Assembly: GCA_947495125.1 (NCBI GenBank)
Contig: CANLXL010000017.1
Span: 1 to 60,124, forward strand
Reading direction: 5' to 3'
Length of the DNA stretch: 60,124 bases
DNA from: an uncultured Flaviramulus sp.
GTDB lineage: Bacteria > Bacteroidota > Bacteroidia > Flavobacteriales > Flavobacteriaceae
Shown: piece by piece, positions 35,186 through 42,789 of the stretch
How positions within the stretch are numbered: position 1 is the first letter of the stretch
Layout: each line of letters starts with the position of its first letter
Program-made: the position numbers and the translations under genes
The notes under the pieces: model-generated
Seen by the model: only the letters and a program-made list of their open reading frames with translations
What the model was told of the DNA's origin: nothing
Databases searched by the model: none

Positions 35186-36817
35186 TTAGATTTTAATGAC
35201 CTTATGAATTTCTTTTTGGTTATCGACCTTCTTAACGGCGACAATTTAAACACCGTTCCTAAGGTAATTTAAGTTAAGGCTTAAGTTTCCGTTGTCTAAA
35301 ATATCTGTGCTGTTTATAAGTAGGACACCAGAGCTGTTATAAATACTATAAGTGATAGTCTCAAAATTATCTATACTTGAAAAATTCAGAGTGCCTCTAA
35401 ACGGATTTGGATAGACTAACCATTGCCTATTTTCACTACCCGGATTAGTATTACTGGCTATGCAATCTTTAGAAATGTCAAATTCGCTTTTTAAAATGTC
35501 TTCAATTTTTAAGTTAGCAAAACTGTCATTCAAGGAGTGATTAAAGAAGGTGTTATCTATAATATTATGGTCTGCGCCTAAAAAATTCTGTAATAAAGTG
35601 GCAAAAGTTTGTCTATAATCATATTGAACCGTTTGTATTTGCCAGTTATTATTTTCATCTGCTTCGAGCAGATTTGGGTTGGTTCCGGTCATTCCACCAT
35701 CGATAGGTTTTCCAAAAACAAACATTGGTGCAATTTCTCCATGGTCTGTACCTAAATTGCCATTTTCGGCTGCTTTTCTACCAAATTCAGAGAATGTTAC
35801 CCCAACGACATCATCGCCTAAATTCTGACGCTCTAAATCATTGTAAAACGCTTCCATACTTTCAGAAAGCTCTGTTAGTAATTCATGATGTTTGCCTAAA
35901 ACATCACCAGAGCCTTGCACTTGTGCATTATGCGTATCAAAACCAGAAATTCTTACCATATAAATTTTAGAACCTAGATCACCACTTATTAATCGAGCTA
36001 CGGTTTTGAGTTGATCTGCTAAATCCGTATCGGGATAGGTGGTATCATTTTTTCCTGAACTGAATGCAGAAGAAATAGATTGAGCATAAGTGTTTGATAA
36101 GGCATCTGTGTTGTTAATAAACTCTAATTGTTTACCATAATCTGAATCCGGGATATTACTAGGAGGTTCGCCACCTAAGCCATTTAATACATTGTAAAAC
36201 CCGGCAGGGTCCTGACCTGTAATGTTTAAAGACAGTCCATGAGCTTCTTCAGCATGAAACCCCAAAGAGGTTTTGTTTGATCCAATTTCTACGGCTAAGG
36301 GAAAACGCTCTATAATTAAGTCGGAATAATATTGCTCCATAAAACGCCCCATCCAACCGGTGTCAACACCATTTAAAAGACTTTTCCCATCGTTTCCTGT
36401 AAAATATAAATCGGTAGATTTAAAATGACTCTTGTTTTGAGATGGGTAACCAACAGCTTGAATAATTCTTAAAACACCCTTATCATAAAGTGATTTAAAA
36501 CTAGATAATGCCGGGTTTAATCCAATTTGTTGATTGTCCGGTAAGGTCTTATCTAATGTTATATATTTAGATGTTCCACTTTCAGGTACTTTTATGCTTG
36601 GTCTTAACGTGCTATAAATGTCGTATTGATTTAGCGGAATCAAAGTGTTTAAACCATCATTAGCTCCGGCCAAATTAATAAGAACCAGTTTTCTTCCAGA
36701 AATACCCGGGCACTCAAAGTAAGGTGTAAAGGACTTTAATGCAGCTTGAATTTGAAAAGGAGTTAATCCAATAACTGAAGCCGATGCAGAAAGTTTTATA
36801 AAGTTTCTTCGTTTCAT
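35186..36817 (-). pseudogene. DUF1501 protein with T9SS sorting domain, cut short by an in-frame stop
   Basis: The uninterrupted frame (35246-36817) gives 523 aa: N-terminal RRNFIKLS Tat-like signal, DUF1501 body (KLVLINLAGANDGLNTLIPL in part: LVLINLAGANDG; SEFGRKAAENG, GTDHGEIAPMFVFG), then a C-terminal T9SS type A domain starting WLVYPNPF. The frame ends ...NYLRNGV-TAA. In the same frame after the TAA come 19 more residues (IVAVKK ... IHKVIKI) and then TAA at 35186. GVYIV...KIIKI is the canonical end of a T9SS domain, so TAA stands where the conserved Tyr codon (TAT/TAC) belongs. The body is intact and may still be made; secretion by T9SS would be lost. It pairs with the upstream DUF1800 gene. 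Confidence 0.85.
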
Positions 36818-36915
36818 CTGTTCGTTTTTATTTTATTAATAAGGTCAGATGTAATTCTCCATTCAATGTTTTGGTTAATATCAACATATTATATAATTAC
36901 TCATTTCATCGTGTC

Positions 36916-38553
36916 TTACATTAATTGGAATTCGGCTGCATTGATCATAGCTGAAATTAAAGAATCTAGCCTGGTTTTAACAGTGGTTTTGTCATTTTCG
37001 CTGTGGGTGTTAATGTACTGTAACCAAGCCCCTGTCCAATAATAGTCATCAGAATCTTCTATTAAAAATGTTTTGAAGTAATTGACTCTGTCTGAATCAA
37101 TATTCTCAGGAAACAATAAATTTGAGATTTCAGACACTAAGCTGCCAGGGTCCTTTGCTATATCAGCTTCAATTTTATTTTCAACAAATGAGACGGTATC
37201 AAGTTCGGTATGGATATAATTGAGGGTTAGTAAACTTTTCACAAGCGTATATCTGCCAATAATGGTATTGGATGAAAACCAGTTTTTATCAAAACCAGGT
37301 TCTTGATAATAGGCCGGATAACCAGCTACTGAATCTGGATTGAAAAACTCCATTCCGGCAGCCTTAAAGTAGGTGCCGTGTATATACCATTGGAAAAAAT
37401 TTCTATAAAAATAAAGTTGCTCTGTTTCCGGGTCCGGGTATCGAACATTAAACATAGAGAACACTTCTGAGAGTAATTGTAATGGACTTTTAATAATGGC
37501 ACCAATAATATTGTCGGTAGGGTCACTATCATCTTCATCATAAAAATGTTCGCTTGAAAGAAGTGTGGTTATAACCGGCAAAATGTCGTAATCGTTATTT
37601 ATCATTATCTGAGATAATGGTGTAATGATGTCGGTTTCAACGGTTGATGAAATATCGCTTTTCACAAAATATCTGTATAGTTTTCTGCAATAGGCTTTGG
37701 CTGTTTCTTCTTGAGCAAATACCATTTCAACAAAATCATCTAATTCTTCAAATATCGTTTCAGCAGTATCTCTCCCAGTGATAACTTGATTGTTAAAGGC
37801 ACTGGAAAAGGTTTTGTTATTAGAATCATGCTGATTAACATTAATAAAGCCAGTTGGTAAACCGGTATCGCTATCTATATTACCATTTCTGTCCCATTGT
37901 TTTTTAAACCCGGAAAATACTTTTGCTGCTTGTTGAATGTCAACTTCTGTATAGTTCGTGTAATTACCTTCACCTATCTGTTCTCCTTTTAGAATGGTAA
38001 AAAGTTCCAGATATTCTCTGGCATAATTCTCGTTAGGATTGTTTTTGTTGTTTTGAGTGTTATTTAAATAGTCAAGCATGCAATTGTCAACAGTTATTTT
38101 TTTTGCCAATTCTTTCAGATTTCCTAGTGCATAAAAGTCCAAAAGGCGTAAATGGTCAAAGAAAAAAGGAGATAAACCAACGCCACTATCTTTACCAACA
38201 GTAAAACTAGTGTGCAGAAAGAATGATAGTTTATACTTTAAGCTTACTTGGTTTAACGCATTGTGCCACCACCAGGCTGTAATATGAGACCTTTTCCTTG
38301 TTTGACCGTTAAAAGTATTTGGGTGTTCGGTAGATGAATTCCAAAAACCATCGGGAGCTTCTATTGGAAGTGGATCGTACGGTTCTGCTAAAACATAAGG
38401 GACATTTGACGTTAAACTATTTACCGCGTCGGTAGCGGTCATGCCAACAAACAATTCCAGCTGCTCCTTGGTATAGTTAAAAGAAGATCTTCTAAGTAAG
38501 TGCTTCGCCTTACGCAGATCTAAATTTGTATTAAGAGGATTTAGTGATGCCAT
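36916..38553 (-). CDS. DUF1800 family protein
   Basis: 545-aa protein of the DUF1800 family. Hallmarks: opening KAKHLLRRSSFNYTKEQLE (RRSSF), the central WWHNALNQ and LKYKLSFFLHTSFTVG region, NPNENYAREYLELFTI (YAREYLELFT), and a late segment with NPDSVAGYPAYYQ. The family is routinely encoded before a DUF1501 gene, as here (98 bases). The function of the pair is not established; surface or exported attachment is suspected. ATG at 38553 is chosen because the family begins close to LDLRKAKHLL; an upstream in-frame ATG would add 17 residues. It follows the TonB receptor after about 170 bases, so it may be in the same transcript as the ECF/FecR locus. Confidence 0.88.
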   Translation of the reverse strand: MASLNPLNTNLDLRKAKHLLRRSSFNYTKEQLELFVGMTATDAVNSLTSNVPYVLAEPYDPLPIEAPDGFWNSSTEHPNTFNGQTRKRSHITAWWWHNALNQVSLKYKLSFFLHTSFTVGKDSGVGLSPFFFDHLRLLDFYALGNLKELAKKITVDNCMLDYLNNTQNNKNNPNENYAREYLELFTILKGEQIGEGNYTNYTEVDIQQAAKVFSGFKKQWDRNGNIDSDTGLPTGFINVNQHDSNNKTFSSAFNNQVITGRDTAETIFEELDDFVEMVFAQEETAKAYCRKLYRYFVKSDISSTVETDIITPLSQIMINNDYDILPVITTLLSSEHFYDEDDSDPTDNIIGAIIKSPLQLLSEVFSMFNVRYPDPETEQLYFYRNFFQWYIHGTYFKAAGMEFFNPDSVAGYPAYYQEPGFDKNWFSSNTIIGRYTLVKSLLTLNYIHTELDTVSFVENKIEADIAKDPGSLVSEISNLLFPENIDSDRVNYFKTFLIEDSDDYYWTGAWLQYINTHSENDKTTVKTRLDSLISAMINAAEFQLM

Positions 38554-38722
38554 ATAACTCTTTTTGACTGGAATAATGTGTCTTAGAAACCTTAGTTCAT
38601 ACAAATTTTCACAGTTTCTACCCGAATTTTAACAAAAACAGGTCAATAAACCAATTTTTGAGTAGGATATTCGTTGAAATTCAGTCTGTTAGGCTGATAA
38701 ATACCGATTAAGTTTAATATTG

Positions 38723-41053
38723 TTAAAAATTAACCCTCAAACTGATATTCGGCGTGATTCCTAAAGACTGATTCTCAATCTTACTAATATCGTTATTCCC
38801 ATCTTCATCTTCAACTACAGTGTAATAGGTATTAATGATGTTCTTCTTGTTGAGAACATTCCATACAGAGGCTCCAAAAGTAGCACGCGCTGTTTTAGAG
38901 ATATCAAAATCATAAGTTAGCGAACAATCTGTGCGCAAATAGTCTTTCAAATTACTACTGTTTGGGGCTTCGTAATTTATAGTGCCGAAAAAACCATCCG
39001 CTATGTCAATAGGGTTGGTTGTAGGTTTTCCGGAATGCCAATTTAAACCCAATGCCAATTTAACGTCGTTATAAGTGTAGATCCCGGACAATGAAAACGC
39101 ATGTCTGGTATCGGCATTATTAGGAAAAGGTTGGCCATTATTCAAACTTGGGAATGTATAGTCGTTTTTGCTATAGGAATAACTAAACCAAGTGCTAACA
39201 ATATCATTAAATTGCTTGTTTATTAATAAATCAATACCTTTTATTTTATAACTCCCAATGGCTTTTACAAATTGAAACTGATTTTGAAAACCTTGACTTC
39301 TTGTCGTAATACCATTGACTTTTTTTATATAACCTTCGGCCGTGATCAAGAGTTTATTTTTATTATAATGAATACCTCCGGAAATTTGCTTGCTTTTTAC
39401 AATAGGAATATCTTCATTATTAGCCAATACCCATCGCCGCTTTTCAATCCCTAAAAAATCGTTTTGCAGATCGATGATTTGTGATGATGTTTGACTTTTA
39501 AGTTCTCCTAGTAATTCAAATCTAAAGGTTTTTAAAAAGCGCTGACTAAAACTTAAACGGGGTTCAAAAAGTGATCGTTTAAATTTTTCAAAATGGTTTA
39601 TGCGATTACCAAATTTTATGTTTGTTCGGGCATTATTCGATAAGAATGAACCTTCGGTATATATGGCGTGACTTCTAATGACTTCCTTAATATAACTTCT
39701 GAAAACAGGATTGTTAACATCTTCAAGGTTACTCATACCCACTTCAGAAAATTGATACCCGGTGTTCAACTTAAAATTATCGTCAAAAGTGTAATCTATA
39801 TCTAGTTTGAGCGAGCCGTCGACAACCTTGTTTTCTTGAATTAACCGTTGATTGTTTGTAATGTCGAAATTGGTAGCGTCCAGGTCATATTGAGACTGAT
39901 AAACTAGCACAGATGTGGATAGGTTGCGATTCCAATCTCGAATATAGGTGAGCCCAATTGCTGTGTTTTGTTGTGATAGTTTACTGTTTAACGCTTCGCT
40001 TACATCATTAATTCTTGATTGCTCTTGATAATTAAGCTTATTGTTTAGGTTTAAAAAATGAAGTCGGATTTTATCTTTTTCAGTAATATTATATAAAAAC
40101 TTTGCTGTGATATCGTAAAAGTAAAAATCTTCCATTTTGTCAATGGTATTGTCGTTCTGCCCAAAATTCGTTAAATCTGAATCTTGAAATACACGTTTAA
40201 AGTACTGGTCATAAGTTGGTGTCGTTATAAGATCTGTAACAGACCGACGTGTAGACAACTGTAATTCGGTATTATGCGATAGTGGGATTTTAGCAAAGAC
40301 ATCGGCATTAATCATATTAAAACCTCCACCGGCTTTAAACGCATGGTCTATATCGTTTGGCAGCTCAATATCAATAATGCTGGAAATGCCATCACCGTAT
40401 TTAGCGCGAGTCCCATTTTTAAATACATTAATTTGCTCGGTAATATATGGATTGAACGCAGAAATTAAACCGAAAAAGTGACCCGATTGGTACATTTTTA
40501 TGCCATCCCAAAGCAATAAGTTTTGATCGTGTGTGCCACCTCTAACATTAATATTAGACACGGTTTCATCCAAACTCATAATCCCAGGTAAGGCCTGAAT
40601 GGTTTGTAGAACATCCGGTTCTATTAGACCAGGTAAAATACCAAAGGTGTCCGGTTTAAGTGTTAATGTACCATCATTCAATTTCGTTAGACCTGAAGTT
40701 AAATAATTGGTAATAATAACTTCTTCTAATCGATGCGTTCGATACAATCTTCTTTTAGCTTTTTTAAGACTAATAACTACAAAGCGGTTATCCAGAAGTT
40801 GAAAATCCAGCTTGGTGTCGGTTTCAAGAACCTTTAGAGCTTCAGCCAATGCCATATTTTCTTTTGGAAGTGTAACCTTTTTACCTTTAATATTTGAGTC
40901 TATATACGAGAATACTATATTGTATCGGGCCTCAAGAATTTTTAAAACCGAGACAAGTGGTTGCTTTTCTTTTTGAATGTTTTGAGAGATTAATGGCGTA
41001 AAATTCAAAAAAGACAATATAACAAAAAGAAAAAGTATACCTTTTCTATTCAC
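38723..41053 (-). CDS. TonB-dependent receptor with STN signalling domain
   Basis: 776-aa outer-membrane receptor. The signal peptide (1-23, ends LISQ) is followed by an STN domain (about 33-97, VLKILEARYNIVFSYIDSN, then LQLLDNRFVVISL-like FQLLDNRFVVISL), the part that signals to FecR. The plug (about 130-230, ALPGIMSLDETVSNINVRGG in parts: PGIMSLDETVSN, INVRGGTHDQN) and barrel (about 290-776, ending ISLRVNF) follow. There is no carboxypeptidase-like domain and no SusD gene, so it is not a SusC. Its start overlaps fecR by eight bases. Ligand unknown; it is probably the sensor of this ECF locus. Confidence 0.9.
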   Translation of the reverse strand: MNRKGILFLFVILSFLNFTPLISQNIQKEKQPLVSVLKILEARYNIVFSYIDSNIKGKKVTLPKENMALAEALKVLETDTKLDFQLLDNRFVVISLKKAKRRLYRTHRLEEVIITNYLTSGLTKLNDGTLTLKPDTFGILPGLIEPDVLQTIQALPGIMSLDETVSNINVRGGTHDQNLLLWDGIKMYQSGHFFGLISAFNPYITEQINVFKNGTRAKYGDGISSIIDIELPNDIDHAFKAGGGFNMINADVFAKIPLSHNTELQLSTRRSVTDLITTPTYDQYFKRVFQDSDLTNFGQNDNTIDKMEDFYFYDITAKFLYNITEKDKIRLHFLNLNNKLNYQEQSRINDVSEALNSKLSQQNTAIGLTYIRDWNRNLSTSVLVYQSQYDLDATNFDITNNQRLIQENKVVDGSLKLDIDYTFDDNFKLNTGYQFSEVGMSNLEDVNNPVFRSYIKEVIRSHAIYTEGSFLSNNARTNIKFGNRINHFEKFKRSLFEPRLSFSQRFLKTFRFELLGELKSQTSSQIIDLQNDFLGIEKRRWVLANNEDIPIVKSKQISGGIHYNKNKLLITAEGYIKKVNGITTRSQGFQNQFQFVKAIGSYKIKGIDLLINKQFNDIVSTWFSYSYSKNDYTFPSLNNGQPFPNNADTRHAFSLSGIYTYNDVKLALGLNWHSGKPTTNPIDIADGFFGTINYEAPNSSNLKDYLRTDCSLTYDFDISKTARATFGASVWNVLNKKNIINTYYTVVEDEDGNNDISKIENQSLGITPNISLRVNF

Positions 41054-41939
41054 GCTTTAGGGTAATGGTATTGTTAGTTTTAACATAGGTTGCACCTAAA
41101 GGTAAGCTAATATTTTTTAATGCAACATCTATGCTATCATGTGAAAAGCTGCCCGTAAATAATTGTTCAATGTCAATATCATTTGTTTTAAAAGTTACAT
41201 TATATTGTCTTTCAAACTCTGCTATAACTTCTTTGAAGGGTAAGCTTTTAAAATGGCTTTCGTTATTAAGCCACGAAGGGGATAAGCGATTTTCTTTTTC
41301 TTTAGCAATTTGTTTCCCATCCATAATTAAAAAACTGTCTCCAGCTTTTAATTTTGTCTCTTGAGAATTAAAAGTAACGCCCACTAATCCTTCGTAGCAA
41401 ATAACCTCAAAATAATTGTCCCGTTGTTTTACATTAAATTGAGTACCATAAACCGTAACGGTTCCTGATTTTGTTATAACGTTGAACGTTGATCCTTTAG
41501 CAACCTTAAAAAAAGCTTCGCCTGTTAGTTCCACATCCCGTTCTTGTTTCCATGAATTTTTATTGAATACTATTAACGATTTAGCATTTAGTGATACACT
41601 GGAAGCATCTGGTAATACTACAGTCGTTTTTTGAGCAAACTCGGTAGTTATAGTCGTATCCAAAGTCGTTGTGTAATAATACAGACTAAAGCAAATGGCA
41701 AGTATTGCAGCAACACGCATCAAAGGTTTAAACCATGATGTATGTCCTTTTGAAGCCTTAATAGTAGATAATACGCTTTCCAGTTCTTTAGAAGTATCGT
41801 AATCACCAACTTTAAAAGTTTGAAGACTAGTGTTTAGCTTCACTAAATCATCATAGTCTTCAAGCTTTTTAAATGCTTCAAGTTCCTGATCATTCAGGTT
41901 GTTATCCAACCATTTCGATATTAAAATTTCTTTGTCCAT
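41046..41939 (-). CDS. FecR family anti-sigma factor
   Basis: 297-aa inner-membrane anti-sigma/regulator. Cytoplasmic part 1-70 (KWLDNNLNDQELEAFKKLEDY), membrane helix about 73-88 (RVAAILAICFSLYYYT), periplasmic FecR domain about 95-190 (TVVLPDASSVSLNAKS, GEAFFKVAKGSTFNV, VTVYGTQFNVK), and C-terminal DUF4974 (about 220-295, FKEVIAEFERQYNV), which contacts the STN domain of the receptor. It binds the sigma factor encoded upstream and is read from the GGGTAGGAA-N14-CTGTT promoter 20 bases before its start. The 3' end overlaps the receptor gene. Confidence 0.93.
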   Translation of the reverse strand: MDKEILISKWLDNNLNDQELEAFKKLEDYDDLVKLNTSLQTFKVGDYDTSKELESVLSTIKASKGHTSWFKPLMRVAAILAICFSLYYYTTTLDTTITTEFAQKTTVVLPDASSVSLNAKSLIVFNKNSWKQERDVELTGEAFFKVAKGSTFNVITKSGTVTVYGTQFNVKQRDNYFEVICYEGLVGVTFNSQETKLKAGDSFLIMDGKQIAKEKENRLSPSWLNNESHFKSLPFKEVIAEFERQYNVTFKTNDIDIEQLFTGSFSHDSIDVALKNISLPLGATYVKTNNTITLKRE

Positions 41940-41958
41940 AATTCTTATACAACTATAT

Positions 41959-41986
41959 AACAGTTCACTTTTATTTTTTCCTACCC
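41959..41986 (-). promoter_or_regulatory. ECF-type promoter A, in front of fecR
   Basis: On the - strand GGGTAGGAA-N14-CTGTT, followed by ATATAG; it lacks TAnnTTTG. The same two boxes with identical spacing occur in copy B (42722-42749), and the two share a ~40-bp upstream element (A: up to 42033). Predicted target of the adjacent ECF sigma factor. Confidence 0.7.
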
Positions 41987-42041
41987 CCTTTCCGAAAAAA
42001 AATTAAAAACTTCAAATTCTAATTCTAAAAAAGTAGTTTTC

Positions 42042-42121
42042 AATAACCAATAACCAATAACCAATAACCAATAATCAATAACCAATAATCAATAACCAAT
42101 AATCAATAACCAATAATCAAT
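42042..42121. repeat. Heptanucleotide tandem repeat (11 copies)
   Basis: Units AATAACC x4, then AATAATC/AATAACC alternating to 42118, plus three bases. It lies between the sigma gene stop (42124) and the upstream element of promoter A (ends 42033). Short-unit repeats of this kind change copy number by slippage. Confidence 0.9.
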
Positions 42122-42123
42122 GG

Positions 42124-42639
42124 CTATAACTCCTTAATATCTTCCCGCAATTTCTTTAGCGCACCATAAATACGTTTTTCAACCGCCTTAGTCGATATAC
42201 CCAAAAGTTCTGCAATTTCTTTAAAGCGCTTTCCTTCAACTCTGTTCATCATAAAAGCTACACGTTGTGCTTCGGTCAAATTAGCGAGTGCTTTTTGTAA
42301 TTTATCTCTATATTCATTCTCCTGCATTAAAAATTCAGGACTTTCATTAGTATGCATTTTGGGTTTGGTTTGCTGATGCTTTAAAACCACTTTTTGATGA
42401 GCAACCTCGTTTAACATTAAATTATTGGCTGTGGTGAACACAAAACTTTTAGCCTTTTCCGGTGCAATTTTAGCACAGTTCTGCCATAATTTAACAAAAG
42501 CTTCCTGTACTTTGTCTTTTGGATTTAGCATGTCCCCAAACTTATAGTATAAGAAGTTATGTAAGTCTTTAGAATGTTTATTGAAGATGGAAGAAAAAAG
42601 CCGCTCTTCACAAATATTATCATGTAATTGTTTCTCCAT
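42124..42639 (-). CDS. RNA polymerase sigma-70 factor, ECF subfamily
   Basis: 171-aa ECF sigma factor. Region 2 (about 18-90, FSSIFNKHSKDLHNFLYYKFGD, then KVQEAFVKLWQN and TTANNLMLNEV) binds core and the -10; region 4 (about 115-168, KALANLTEAQRVAFMMNRVEG, EIAELLGISTKAVEKRIYGALKKLRE, quoted in parts: AELLGISTKAV, VEKRIYGALKKL) binds the -35. It is held by the FecR protein encoded next. The gene is bracketed by outward-facing promoters A and B, but neither drives it, so its own transcription comes from another promoter upstream, not recognised. Confidence 0.95.
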   Translation of the reverse strand: MEKQLHDNICEERLFSSIFNKHSKDLHNFLYYKFGDMLNPKDKVQEAFVKLWQNCAKIAPEKAKSFVFTTANNLMLNEVAHQKVVLKHQQTKPKMHTNESPEFLMQENEYRDKLQKALANLTEAQRVAFMMNRVEGKRFKEIAELLGISTKAVEKRIYGALKKLREDIKEL

Positions 42640-42721
42640 ATAGTATAGGCAGTTGGAATGACTAAAATAAGGCTTTTTGGAATTTGGAATTTGAAGTTTT
42701 TAATTTTTTTTTTCAAAACTA

Positions 42722-42749
42722 GGGTAGGAATTTTTAATGTTGCGCTGTT
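42722..42749 (+). promoter_or_regulatory. ECF-type promoter B, in front of the large lipoprotein
   Basis: GGGTAGGAA-N14-CTGTT, then TTATAA, same boxes and spacing as promoter A. The preceding sequence 42673-42721 (CTTTTTGGAATT..., GAATTTGAAGTTTTTAATT, T-run) also matches that of promoter A. The -10 box ends 40 bases before the lipoprotein ATG. Predicted target of the ECF sigma factor encoded divergently. Confidence 0.7.
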
Positions 42750-42789
42750 TTATAATAAAAATGCCATGTTTAACCCAAATTTAAATATC

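Noticed and set aside
35246-35248. TAA in the DUF1501 gene as programmed recoding
   Set aside because: TAA is not used for selenocysteine or pyrrolysine, no recoding structure is visible, and a point mutation or sequencing error explains it more simply.
42042-42121. Tandem repeat as a CRISPR array
   Set aside because: Unit is 7 bases with no spacers and no cas genes nearby; it is a simple sequence repeat.
42525-42716. - strand open frame overlapping the start of the ECF sigma gene
   Set aside because: It is out of frame with the sigma gene, spans the promoter B element and has no protein-like pattern.
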